A stretch of DNA of 64,000 nt from Paramecium octaurelia. Taxonomy: Eukaryota > Ciliophora > Oligohymenophorea > Peniculida > Parameciidae. The notes under the pieces are model-generated. The model saw nothing but the letters and a program-made list of their open reading frames with translations, was not told the origin of the DNA and ran no database searches. Within the stretch, counting starts at the first letter, position 1. Each line of letters starts with the position of its first letter. A program made the translations under genes and the position numbers. Positions 36,289-47,819 of the stretch are shown here, piece by piece. Where the stretch lies: assembly GCA_905182995.1 (NCBI GenBank), contig CAJJDP010000036.1, positions 62,001 to 126,000 on the forward strand, written 5' to 3'.

Positions 36289-38153
36289 TCAATCTAATTT
36301 TTCTGATTTTCTTAACGCTAAAAGTGCATAGTTTCCAACAACTACTAAGGGTACACTTAGGATTCCTAAAACTGATACGGTTTCAATCAAATTTAATTTA
36401 ATCCAAAATAGGGTTAGAACAACAAATAACCCTATGATTAAAGCAATAAACAAATAAACAATGGTTGAATTGTCCTTAGGCAATTTGTCAAAACTTAGTT
36501 TTAAATTTGAGATGATTCTGAGGAAAAATAGAAATGCAAGTACAATAATCACGACAAAGAACATAACAAACTAGAATATAATAGGTAACTTACAAAGAAT
36601 GGAACTTCAGGCTATTCTTGGCTGAATTGATGAACGATTTCCTAAGGCAATTTATAATAGCCATCATTTTAGAAGGTGGTTTAAGCTTAAAACTTAGTAT
36701 CAATTTTGAGGAAACTCCATCTTTTAGGTACTACATTCGAATCAGCCAGAAGCAATTCAACCTAATAGATTGCATTGAGTGGTGTAACATGATCGGGATC
36801 TCCAAAATCAATAATGCCATAAAATATCTTTCTTTTGGTATCATACTCAGCAAAAACTTAGGTGGTAGCAGAGGGATGTTTGGGATGAACTAGTCTGATG
36901 GCAACTTATGATTTAAGATGATTTTTAGTCTACTTAAATGTTATAATTACTTTAATGATGACATGAAGGAAACTCCTTTCATTAGCACTTAGAGTGGCAG
37001 GGTACACTTCTCCACTTTCAACACTGTGATGGAAATTGGGTTTTGAAGTCTTGGAATCGACTACATCAAACATGACTTCCTCAATCTCAATCTCTTATAA
37101 TACTTTAACAGTATGTTTAAACTTGATGTTTAATATGTAATCTTACAACGAAATTGGGGAAATGCAATTCAAAAGGAAATGAGCCAACTGTTGACACTTC
37201 AAAATAGCCACTAAATTCTTTTGATTTAATTGGAGTATATGCGTACTTCTCCTTATCATTGTCTATGAAAGCTGAGACTTCTGTTGGTTAGGCCTTTTCT
37301 CCTTTGAAGTTTACGAACTTAATATTGATTTAGGCTTTGCCCTTATTCACCAAGTAGTAGTCTTAGAAAATGGGATAGATGATGGAATTGACTTGGTTCA
37401 ATTGGAATAATTTAGTAATCCAATATTATTCATCGATGGATCCTAAGACTGTGGTTCTTTAGAAGAGGAAGTTGATGATAGTTTATTGATAGATCTAACT
37501 TTAGAGGTGGTCTTATAGTTTGGGGTGGAGATTGGTAATGTTGAAAGTAAAAAATGAGTACAATATTGAGGCAGTGACTGCTGCTGAATTATCTCTATCC
37601 AATATTCCTATGACTCCGTCGTACACTTCTTAGAAGTTAAAGATGGCTTCTTAGATTGCCTAATGGATCTTGGTGGTGTCATTGGAATTAGTGTTGCAAA
37701 TAGTGGCAAGATGATATACTTGAGCTGCTGTTTTATATGAGTCATCTTATTTTTTAAGTTATGGCTTGGCTGCACCTCCAGCTGTGATAAAATATTCTAA
37801 TTATGGACACTACCCGTTCAGAAGTGAATTATAGTAAATTGATTCGAAATCATCTTAATCAATCAATGGTAAGTCAATGTTGTAATCCACCTGACATTCT
37901 TCCAAAAATGATGAGGCAAGCTTTGTATAATATGCATCTTAGACTGTTGTTAAAGTGTATTCTTTCAACCAAGTACAAACCTTATTAGATTAAATTTCCA
38001 TACTTGATCTTGATCCACGTCAGCCTGTAAATCAGAAGCTATTGACAATTAGTATGCTAATTTTTTGAGGGAATCAGGTTTGGTCACAAACAAGTTTTGC
38101 TTGTATTTGGGAAATGCAAAAACTGTGGTCAATAAGAGTATTGCAATGATCAT
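36289..38153 (-). CDS. RPN2: Ribophorin II / Swp1-like oligosaccharyltransferase subunit
   Basis: ER membrane subunit of the N-glycosylation complex. ATG at 38153 begins a signal peptide (MIIAILLLTTVFAFPKYK). The long lumenal part contains the family-like segment VELLLADSNVVPKRWSFLKI, and PQEIVHQFSQEQPEVPFF just before the membrane. The C-terminus has three hydrophobic helices ending VVLTLFWIKLNLIETVSVLG and VVGNYALLALRKSEKLD. These closely parallel the human YWTQLNMFQTLKYLAILG and AGNRMLAQQAVKR region. TGA is at 36289-36291. Several short introns occur. Total length is close to the usual 600 residues. The terminal KSEKLD is a possible ER-retrieval-like tail. Confidence 0.85.
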
Positions 38154-38384
38154 TAATTAAATTTATATGGAATCTATTATTCTCAAGAAATGAAGATCCT
38201 TTATATATTAAATATTATTCTCAAGTGTTGTTTTCTAATAGAATGCACTTGATTAAACTATTTGGAAAGACAATCCAATTCTAGAATTTGATCTATCGAT
38301 CTAGACTCGTGATATACTTGCAAATGAGAATAAATGCAATAGTTATAACGAATAGAGCTTGTAGATTAATAGAATATAAATATA

Positions 38385-39863
38385 TCATTCTTGTTGTTAT
38401 TGTGATTCTGCCTCTCTTCTCTCCTATTCCCTTCTTCTTTCAACATCACTATCTGGTTCCAAATCATCAGGCTATTCTCTGGGATTGGGTTCAGGAATCT
38501 CATCGACATCTTCAGGTTCCTCTTGAACATCGTTTGGAGCAAGAGGATTAAATGAGTTTTGTTAATTCTTATTTCCATATCCAAAATAAATGCTAATGAA
38601 ATCATTTGACTATGATAGTATTTCATGCTAATAAATACATTACTAACAGTAATTGCACAGGCCATAAATAATTTCTTAATAAGACTATTTAATAACTTAA
38701 AGGTATTTCTTCCTAATTAGTATATTGTTGTGTTTCTCCAAAAATCTTAATGCTCCAGTTCCTTTCATTTTATTCAAGAGATACTACTTAGTCATACGAA
38801 TAAGTTTGTCATCCTTAATGGACTTTAATCTTTCAAGTTCAGGATCAGCCTCATTCATTTAATTAAGTTCTTCTTCCTTAAGAGAAGGATCTTCATAAAA
38901 TGTGATCCTTCCTTACTTTAAGATATTTGGAGGCAAGTGAGCCCAGCCATCCATAGTGGATAGTTCTGCTGATTCTGGCATTTTGAATTCGTCTTCGAAA
39001 GTGACTTATTTAGTATCCTCATCATATCTGTAGAACTGGGTGCTATTAGATTCGCATGAGTTATTCTCAAGATTTAGACTTTTAGCAAATGCTTTACCTT
39101 TCCATCGAATCGAGGATATTGAGTAATTTCTTTATTTAAATTTCCACTAAACACATAAGTCATAAACCTACTCGCTTCCATTTATTTACGTGTTACTTAA
39201 GGCAGTAATGCCAAATCCTGCAGTACTATTTGACTTTATTATAATTATTATAGTCCTGAGTAACTTAATGAACATATTCATTAAGTTTTTCATCGCAATC
39301 AGAAGGTTGAGGTTCCTTATATGTTTTGGACAATAAAACATCTATGAAATAATAGTCTCTCTTTTATGAAAGAGGTTTCCCCAAAACCTAATATTAAAAA
39401 TGTTGATATCTCTGATGGCGATAGATTTAAGAGACTGTTGGATAAAATAAACATCCTCATCTGTGAATCCATCGCCAACATTATTCAATAGAGCATTTAG
39501 TTTTAGGAAGTTCTTGAGTGCTACATTGATTACTTTGGCATTTATTTGCTTAAGTTACATTTATTTTTTACAATACTCTTATCATGGGAATATTTGATCT
39601 TGCAGATTATTAACTTGTTCGGCAGTTTTAAGGGGTTAAATATTTAGTATTTGACTTTGCTATATATGATAAAATCGGTTTTCTTTGATGAAATTGCTCA
39701 GATCTTCAAAATCAGACCAGCCTAAGATAATGGTGGATGGGGTACTTTATGCCTTGTAGTATTTATTCTCTTGGATTTAGTAATAGATTTCACAGAAGTG
39801 ATTGTAGAGTGTTTTGCCTTTGTAATTAGAATCTAATATTTTTTATAATTGAACATCCATCAT
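38385..39863 (-). CDS. RSPH4A: Radial spoke head protein RSP4/RSP6 family
   Basis: Component of the axonemal radial spoke head, needed for regulated ciliary beating. ATG at 39863, TGA at 38385-38387, about 470 residues after short introns. Matching features are YVFSGNLNKEITQYPRFDGK (family FTGDLNAPV...PGxE), the tryptophan segment TMDGWAHLPPNILKQGRITF near residue 340, and the C-terminal signature ISIYFGYGNKNQQNSFNPLA followed by a long acidic tail EEPEDVDEIPEPNPREQPDD. Paramecium has several RSP4/6 paralogues, and I cannot tell which one this is. It is divergently paired with the proteasome gene, 38 bp away. Confidence 0.88.
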
Positions 39864-39901
39864 CCCAATCTGAATGATAATTAAATTTAAATAAAATAAA
39901 A
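39864..39901. promoter_or_regulatory. 38-bp bidirectional intergenic region
   Basis: Separates the starts of the radial spoke gene (minus) and the proteasome beta2 gene (plus). Pairing a ciliary gene with a housekeeping gene across 38 bp argues against simple co-regulation from one shared promoter. Confidence 0.55.
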
Positions 39902-40746
39902 ATGCAATACTTAGACAATTATCTGCAATCCAAAGGTGGATATGACTATACAAATGTCAAGAGGTACAGAATTGATTAATTGCAATCTAAGAAACGAATT
40001 GATGAAGGCCTAAGGATTCAAAGAAATGCCATTCACAAAAACAGGAACGACAATAGTTGGTGTCATTTTTGATGGCGGAGTAGTGATGGCAGCAGATACA
40101 AGAGCAACTGCAGGATCGATAGTAGCAGATAAAAATTGTGAGAAATTGCATCCCTTAGCTCCCAATATCTGGGCTGCAGGAGCTGGTACAGCTGCAGATT
40201 TGCATCATTAATGTGCTCATTTTAATGCTAAACTCAAACTTTAGAGACTCAATTTGAATAGATAGAGTAGAGTCAACGAGGTGATTACTAAGTTGACCAC
40301 AAAACTCTTCCCTTATAGAGGTCACATTGGTGTTGCTCTGATCATTGGTGGAATTGACTCAAATGGACCATAATTGGCTTCAGTCTCTCCTCATGGAAAG
40401 TAAGGGACTGTACTTAATCTATTAGTTATGTTTATCATCCATTTTAATCTATGGGCAGTGGATCTCTTGCAGCTCTGGGAATTCTAGAAGCCAAATTCTA
40501 AGACGGTCTTACCAAGCAATAAGCAATTGATCTTGCCATCGAGGCAATTGAGGCTGGAATCTTCCATGATATGGGGTATTTTGGGCATTCTATTATTTTA
40601 GATCAGGCAGCAATGTTGATGTAGTTGCAATTACTAAGGAGGGTGTCGATTATAGAAGAAATATCAGATAATACAATGCCAAATCCCATCAGAAACAAAT
40701 ACCTTATCAATTTCCAGCCAATAATACACGTATAGTGATCTATTGA
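39902..40746 (+). CDS. PSMB7: 20S proteasome subunit beta-2 (PSMB7/Pup1)
   Basis: Catalytic beta subunit with trypsin-like activity. Three introns (28, 26 and 26 nt) leave 255 codons. A propeptide of about 44 residues precedes the processing site [20 protein letters not shown], in which the first Thr becomes the N-terminal nucleophile. The active-site Lys is in the family motif [20 protein letters not shown] and the core also shows [28 protein letters not shown] and [20 protein letters not shown]. The C-terminal arm that embraces beta-3 is present ([20 protein letters not shown]). The catalytic residues appear intact, so the subunit should be active. Confidence 0.96.
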
Positions 40747-40906
40747 GTTTTAGCTGCTTTAAGGAAATTTGAATTTAATTTTGAAAAACAAGAACTCAGT
40801 GAAGTCGGACAAGAGATGGAGATAGTTGAGTGATATATTAAAATATAATATAACATATTCATTTGTATATCGAAAAAACACTTATTTGATTGAAATTATT
40901 TAATTA

Positions 40907-41725
40907 ATGGATAAACAAGATTATTATCAAGTCTTGGGAGTAGAGAAAAATGCCACCACTGAGGAGATTAAGAGTGCTTACAGAAAGTTGGCTTTGGTAG
41001 GAATTATATAGTTATATAGACAGAAGTGGCATCCAGATAAGAACCCTGATAACCAGGAGACAGCAAAGAAGTAATTTTAATTGATTTTACAAGCCTATAC
41101 AGGTTTAATTTTAATTTTGATCAATAGTTCTTTGTGATAGTCAGAAAAGAGCCAATTATGATAAATTTGGAACTGCAGATGGTGAAGAACAAATGAATTT
41201 TGATTTTGATGATTTTTTTGCTCACGATTTTGAGTCTATGATGAACTTCATGATGGGAGATGCTTTTATGAAAATGTTTACCAATATTGGCAGATCAGGA
41301 AGAGGGAAACACAAATTCAAAATACCCTCTTCCTTTATTTTCAAATAAGCACAACCATAAAAGAAGCCACAAAAAAAAGAAGAAGAAGATGATTGGGAAA
41401 CTGAAGAAGAAGTTGATGAAGACGATGATTGGAAGGATGTAGACGATGATGATGATGATGATAAGAACGATAATGACGACGATGAATTCTAATCAGACAG
41501 TGATGATGATCTCACATAAAATGAAAATTTATTTATGATGCCCATGTTTATAGAAGAGAATATTAAGGATACTGATAGTAATGTGTCTTAATTCTATTCT
41601 TAGGTAACAAATACAAGTGTAAGTTCGATGGTTAGATACTGAAAGAATAAACCTTAGTGTAACATTTTGAAAAGAACCACAAAAAAGAATTTGCTGCTTG
41701 GAGCAAAAAAAAGCATTTTAAATGA
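40907..41725 (+). CDS. DnaJ (Hsp40) protein with acidic region and C-terminal His-rich finger-like end
   Basis: Hsp70 co-chaperone of 246 residues; introns of 27, 25 and 26 nt give exactly 247 codons. The J domain occupies residues 1-70: [20 protein letters not shown], the catalytic HPD in [12 protein letters not shown], and RANYDKFG at its end. It lacks the Gly/Phe and Cys-rich zinc domains of class A. The middle is extremely acidic (runs of Asp and Glu from about residue 150 to 195). The last 35 residues (KCKFDGQILKEQTLVQHFEK then NH) look like part of a C2H2 finger but have only one Cys. The acid stretch resembles ribosome- or histone-binding J proteins such as DNAJC21; that role is inferred. 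Confidence 0.88.
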
Positions 41726-41753
41726 TTAATTAATAATTACATTATTTTTAGAA

Positions 41754-42986
41754 ATGAAAAATCGATTCCTACAACTTAAACAAAAACTTAATAATTGGAA
41801 ATGGATTGAATGCCAAGTGACTCTCCATTCTCAAACTAACTAATAAGAATCCTATCGTCTTCTTGAAACCAACTACAAAATTATGTAAGACTGTACAGTT
41901 GTTGAGGAATCACTGCAATTCAATATCCAAATGCAGAAATCTTTTAATTTCTCCAAACGAATTGGATGGAATTGGCACAAAAGTTGGAAACTTCCTGAAA
42001 TCGTCGTTAAACCAATCCTAAATAGCTATAAACTATATACAAAAGGTCTCAGATGTAGATTAATTTGTGGCTATGTCGAAGATGTATCTACAATTAAGCA
42101 AGTTGAGCTAGAAGGGAATACAGAAAAACTCTATAACGATGAAATACAAGGTTTTTAATTCGAAAACATAAAGTTCAGTTCAACTTCATATAAGCTGGAG
42201 GTTTTTACTTATCAATAATTCTAGGGTGTCCATTTTCATGTCATTATTGAGATCTACAGAAGGGATGATATCTTCGAAAGCGAGTTAACCATTAAGTCAG
42301 TGATCTCTCCTCCAATATTTGTTGACTCCAGAAAGGCTGCCAGAAATACCAAGAGGTTTGATTACTAGAAAATTATGTCGCTTATCCAACCTTTTCATCC
42401 CTTCTCTCTCAAGAAATAACTTATCGTTCGATCTGACAAGTCAAAAATACTAAAAATAGAAGACACTCTTGAAGGACTTAACAATTATTTGATGGCCTAG
42501 AATATCAGGAATAAATGCAGACATCCCTACTTTCTAACTTTGAAATTTAGATCAGTCTTTGATCTCTATTACAATTCCAATATATATTCTACATAATTGA
42601 GTTTGGAACAATTACTTGTTAAGATTTAATAATGTTTGGTCGATAGTTTAAATTCAAATTAGAATTAGTAGGTCTTGTTGTTAAGAATGAAATATACAAA
42701 TTATAGTGAACTTGATATGGGATTCTTTAGTAATAATTTGAGTCAATTATAAAATAATGTAATTCAAGTTGTTGCTGCCTCTTCTATTGACAAACATTGG
42801 GTGAAAATTAATTCAAATGATTTGAATAATATCTATTCAGAAAAGTACTCTATTTTTCCAAGAGTCTCAAATTCAGATTAAATGTAAATGAAACAATATT
42901 TTGATATCTCATCTGATGAAAGTGACTCCGAAGTTTGTTGCTAAAATGACGTAACATTAATAAATATAATAATAGGAATAAATTGA
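41754..42986 (+). CDS. Uncharacterised protein, 410 residues
   Basis: Intronless frame of 411 codons from ATG at 41754, only 28 bp after the DnaJ stop. Residues 1-180 alternate basic and hydrophobic segments typical of beta sheet: SFNFSKRIGWNWHKSWKLPE, GLRCRLICGYVEDVS, YKLEVFTYQQFQGVHFHVII. A conserved-looking stretch ISPPIFVDSRKAARNTKRFD follows at about residue 200. The second half is helical with an acidic end (SSDESDSEVCCQ). The first 200 residues look like a beta-sandwich, as in several ciliate DNA-binding factors, but I cannot name a family. An acidic Ser-rich tail could be a CK2 substrate. Confidence 0.7.
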
Positions 42987-43578
42987 ATTAGGAAAGTAAT
43001 AAAATTTACAGGAATTTTATGAAACAAAAATTGAAATTCAAAAAAAGAAAGTTTGTCTGTGAATTAAGATAAAAATTACATTTTTTAATCATAAATTAAG
43101 TTCTTCAATGCTTTCTTATAAATAGAATTTCATTTGAATTAAAATAACACCTACAAAGATTATATTCCATCAAAACATTTTGCATATTAGATAATATTCA
43201 AAATGAATTCAAATTAATCCATTTTTTAATGATATTTCCACATTAACTAGTATTAATCTCAAAAATTTAATTGAATAAAGATTTTATTGATTATTTTTAT
43301 ATCCTGTTTTTTAAATACATCATGCTAATTTTACTCCTTTCAAAAGATAAAATTCGGATTAGTATATTTTGTAATTAACTTATGATTTCCTCGTCTAGTT
43401 TCAGATCTCAACGAAATGATTAATGCTTATTTACACTCCAAACCTTTAAAATGATGAATTCGATTTATTTTTATTATATATATTATGTTTTATTTGTATA
43501 TATATATTCTATTTATATCTTGATTTCAAGTAATATCCTCATGATTGTATTATATATAAAATTAATAATTATTATTCC
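42987..43578. other. AT-rich intergenic stretch, no gene seen
   Basis: About 590 bp between two plus-strand genes. Hydrophobic frames near 43451 are low-complexity translations of AT-rich DNA. No RNA gene or repeat array is visible. Confidence 0.45.
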
Positions 43579-45934
43579 ATGGGTGTGTGCGGAGGTAAGC
43601 CATAAAAAAGAAGCAAAAAACCTTACATTATCCCTAAGACATTAGAATAACAATGTATGACATGTATCTGAGTTAGTTAATGCTATTGAAATTGATTTGC
43701 TTTATCTGATATATTAGGACCTAGCATCCAGAAACATAGAAAATCTAGTCAACAAGACTGCTTTTACTGATTTCTTTACAATGATTGGATTGTGGGGCGA
43801 ACTTGTTTTTGACTATTTTAACTAAGAGAACCATAGCCTATTGAATTTCGAGCAATTTCTAAAAGGAGTGGTCCATTATATCAAATGCGATGAAGACTAA
43901 AAAATTTAGCATCTTTTTAAATTATACGATTTAGATAAATAAGGATTGATTAGAAAATCTGAGTTTCTTCAAATGGTAAAAATAACAATAATAAATTAGA
44001 TATAAAATTATCCAAGAGATGACTTAATAAAATTACTTGACGACCCTATGTTCTTGGAGGATCTAAAAATCCTCAAGTATTATGAGACCAAGGAGATGAT
44101 TAATCAGAAAAAAAATTAACCCAAAAGAGCAGATGAATAAGAGTTTACAGAATCAGGTAATCAAAATTAACATGGCATTAGTCCATGCAATTCAGAGAAA
44201 AAACTCAATGAGTGGAGAGATGTAATCTATATAAGGGGCTAAATCAGGGGAATCTGCTGTAGGATCATCAAGTAATTTGCCAGCATTCAATGAACAAAGT
44301 GTTGTGATGATGTTCCCAAATGAAAGCATGATTGGACCTACAGGAGTTCCCATGGGACAATTCGGTTAAAACATCACTTTCAATATTAATGGAAAACTAG
44401 TTGAATTAAAAAGAGTCAATATTAATTACCTAGTTCATAAGTATGTAAATATGATCTACAAACATAAAGCTAAAAATGATTAAGGGTATTTATACATAAT
44501 TAATAATTTAGTTTATCACTTGAGGATTTCAAATCTTTTGTTAAGTTACATCCAAAAATATTTGAAGGCCTTTACAAAGCTTTCAATTTTGATGTCTGGG
44601 GTTTTGATACTAATGCCGCTGTTCCTCGTATGATGATGACACCAAAAGATCTTGAAGGAGAGGTTAAAAAAGTAAGCAAGAAAAATCCAAAAATTAGCAA
44701 TCCAAGATATTTTAAATTAATGCAGAGGTTCTGCTTATCCTTTAAGACTAAAGAATCGACCTTACCTTCTAGTAAAAAATAGTATTGAGTTATTAGGGAT
44801 CTTTTGCCTTGATGGCTTAACAATCCAAGAAAAAGTAAACAACTAAGAATAACAATATGGATTTGAAGTTTCTCATAAAGATAAACTATATTAAACAAGA
44901 GCATATATGTGTTAGGATTTCGAGGATTATAAAAGGTGGACCAACAGTTTATAAATGTTTTAAAAGTATTTAATTTTTCAATCTTTTTGAGCTTCTGTGA
45001 ATGACTATTATTCAATTCTTTAGAAGATTGGAGAAGGCAAATTTTCTATTGTTTATCTTTGTGAATGCAAAAAGGATAGATAAACGTTAGCTATAAAAAT
45101 TATTGAAAAGTTTAAATTGTCTAAATCTGAGAAATTAATGCTTGCGTAATTTTAGTATTTAGTTATAGTCATGAGGTAGAAATCATGAAATTGCTTAATC
45201 ATTCTTGTATTGTTCGTTTCCATGAAATCATAGAAACAAAAACACATTTAAATATCATCACTGAAGTTGTGAGAGATGGGGATTTATTTGACTACATTAT
45301 TAAAAATGAAAATATTAATGAGCAAGAGGCATCCTTAATTATGAGTTAACTTTTTGATACTCTAAATTATATTCATAGTGTTGGCATTGTTCATAGAGAT
45401 TTAAAACCAGAAAATATTATGATTGTTTTGGATGCTACAAAAAAAAATGTAAAGCAAGTCAAAATTATTGATTTTGGCTTTGCTAATTTTTTAACAAATA
45501 TTTAAACAAAAGAAGGAGAAGCTCTCTGCGGAACTACTAATTATCTAGCACCTGAGAGTTTGGAATAGAAAAAAATTGACTTTAAAGTTGATAATTTTGC
45601 CTTGGGAGTTATCCTATATTTTCTACTCTCTGGTACTTGAAATATTGAAGTAAATTAGGTTACTTGCCCTTTGATTCTGAATTTCCTGAGGATATAATTA
45701 AAAATATTATTGAATGCAAATATGATATCCAAGAAGAGTTTTGGTAATAGATCTCAGAGGATGCAAAAGATTTGATAAAGAAACTATTAATGAAAGAGCC
45801 AGATGAAAGAATTTCTTTGTAATCTGCTTTGGAGCATCCATGGATTAAAGTATTAGTTTACAATAATATAGAATCGAAATCAATTACCTACTAAAAAGGC
45901 TTAGAGAGTTAAAAATAGATTAGGGTTGTTTTGA
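43579..45934 (+). CDS. EF-hand / PH / protein kinase fusion with CDPK7-like layout
   Basis: Calcium-linked Ser/Thr kinase with the domain order of apicomplexan CDPK7. It starts [15 protein letters not shown], a likely N-myristoylation and palmitoylation site. Residues about 90-120 hold an EF-hand loop, [15 protein letters not shown], and a second EF-like helix pair ([20 protein letters not shown]) lies near residue 240. A PH domain follows, from [20 protein letters not shown] to [12 protein letters not shown]; the 25-nt intron at 44772-44796 is needed to complete it, which proves that the EF-hand and PH parts are one gene. The kinase has [32 protein letters not shown] and [10 protein letters not shown], all active-type. 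An in-frame TGA at 44988-44990 lies between PH and kinase; a 45-nt intron or a sequence error must explain it. Confidence 0.82.
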
Positions 45935-47190
45935 TTGATGATTTGAAACAAAATGTTTATATGATACAATAATATTTTTTCATTGAGTATTAAATTTATT
46001 TTAATATTTTCTTACTTAATTTAAAATTATACTGTTATAATAAAAATATATAAGATTTAAAAATTGAGTTTATACATTTAATACATATATTCATCTTATT
46101 TAATATTATCTTTAAATACATTTTTATTTAATTTAAATAGAAACTTGTATAGTATTTAACATTTTTTTACCTTCTTATCACATGTATCACCTCCCAATCT
46201 TACTTTTATTAAGATCTATGAGTGACTCTATGCATATTTTAAGGATTAATAAAGGTTGATAATAATTGGATATTTAAAGAATATTTAAATGTAATTTCAT
46301 ATTTTCATAAGAGACTCTGAGAGCTTTTATTAGTCCACCCCTTAGGCTCAAATGCTAGATCTTTTGAGGATGTTTTTGATTATGGTTGTTATTTTAATTA
46401 TGTCGTGCCTTTGCTTCGACATGAATTACTATATCTCTCTGAATGCCTTTTGGTTTAGAAATCTTTTGAAAGGTCATTCAAAAATGATATTTTCTCTTAA
46501 TGTTTTAGTTTATAGGGAAGAAGATGTCTTATGGGCAGACTTTTTTTTTGATTCCAGATAAAATAGTTATTTGGAATCTCACAGCTGTATATAATAGGCG
46601 GTTTACAAACAAAATTTTAATTTTTCCTTTCTAAACTCAAGGTGATTTGTTTTATTTTTTCATAATGATTTACTTCACTTATTGAGGTATATGGGTGGAA
46701 ATTATTCTAGTATTTTTCTGGTTATGTCCTCATTTTGTTTGATGTGTAATTCGAAACTTTTATTTTAGATTGAGGAAATTTGTATGTCATTATATTCCCA
46801 TTATAATGATAATTTCTAATATTTTTTTACATTAGAAATTTGAATAATAATGATAATTAAGTGAATATATAGTAACGATTATTTAATATAAATTTCAAAG
46901 AAAGATATGGACTTCTAGTAGAAAAAAATGTAGATCATACTTTATGAAACAATTTTGTAGAATACTATAAAATAAATAATTGAAAAGATTATTCTATTAT
47001 TTAAAAATATATAAATATTAAATTTCTTTAAAGGATAATATTATAAAATCTTGATAGAATATCTTAAATTGCCTTTATCAAGAAATGGTGAAATATACTT
47101 ATGAAAAGCAGAAAAAGATTGATTAAATTTCAACAGAAATATTTGAGAAAAAAAAGAAAAAGTAAGAATTTAGTATTTATTTAGAATAAA
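45935..47190. other. Gene-poor AT-rich stretch of 1.26 kb
   Basis: The longest stretch without a confident gene. It contains the WD40-like decayed fragment listed separately at about 46320-46620; the rest is AT-rich with stops in all frames. Confidence 0.45.
46320..46620 (+). pseudogene. Possible decayed WD40-repeat fragment
   Basis: One frame reads LLKGHSKMIFSLNVLVY, like the GH...IFSL start of a WD40 blade. Shortly after, a different frame reads DKIVIWNLTAVYNRRFTNK, like the D-x-I-x-I-W end of a blade. The two halves are in different frames with no obvious short intron joining them, and no start or clear extension on either side. GC content is slightly higher than in the flanks. This pattern suggests the remnant of a WD40 gene, but the evidence is a single imperfect blade. 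Confidence 0.3.
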
Positions 47191-47722
47191 TCAGGTTAAA
47201 ATATTAAATCTTACTGATTTTCTTTTAATTCTATTAAATTGGTTTATGATGTTTCTAGTCTCGAGAAATTAGGCTTCAATATCTTTTGCTTCCTAATAAA
47301 TTAATCATTCATACTGTTTTCTTAAGTTAAACTCTTAAGTCAGTGCTTTTGACTCTTTTCTTTACTTCATTTTAAACTCTAATTGGGGTTGGATGAATGT
47401 ACTTATTTATTGAGATTTCTTAAGGGTATGGGGTAATATTGTTTTATTTTGAACGAATCAAAGATTTATTTTAGTTAGTTGGGAATATTATAGGTTTCCA
47501 GGATTGTAATGAGTCCCGTTGGATTTCCTTAAATTTCCTTTTAATCTCAAAATCATTAATAATTTTAGGAATAGATTATATTTTTGATTTTTTTAGCAAT
47601 TCTTAATTATGATTACACTTTTCATTGAACATTGAAGATTGCTATTCCTCCAAAAATTTGATTTTTTCAATGATGAGCGAGAGATCAAATAAGGAATTTA
47701 GATTTTATTTTTATTTATTCAT
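47191..47722 (-). CDS. Uncharacterised basic protein, about 169 residues
   Basis: ATG at 47722 (MNKQKQNLNSLFDLSLIIEK), TGA at 47191-47193, with a canonical 22-nt intron at about 47289-47310. The middle reads FEIKRKFKEIQRDSLQSWKP and TPYPQEISINKYIHPTPIRV, followed by a basic helix VKKRVKSTDLRVQLKK. No domain recognised. It is divergently paired with the HP1-like gene, 97 bp between starts. Confidence 0.65.
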
Positions 47723-47819
47723 AATATAAACTTCTATTAATAATTTTTTGTAATTTGGATGCAAATTTTTGGTACTTTTTCGATTCAAATTTCTAATTCA
47801 TTGTGCATTTAATATTATA

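Noticed and set aside
41754-42986. Possibility that this gene encodes a named DNA-binding beta-sandwich factor
   Set aside because: The beta-rich pattern and the ISPPIF segment are suggestive, but I could not tie them to a specific family without a search.
43451-43645. Hydrophobic plus-strand ORF upstream of the CDPK7-like gene
   Set aside because: Low-complexity Ile/Tyr translation of AT-rich DNA; the real gene starts at 43579 in another frame with a myristoylation signal.
44572-45015. Minus-strand ORF of 147 residues
   Set aside because: Antisense to the PH-domain exons of the CDPK7-like gene, whose plus-strand frame is conserved and properly spliced.
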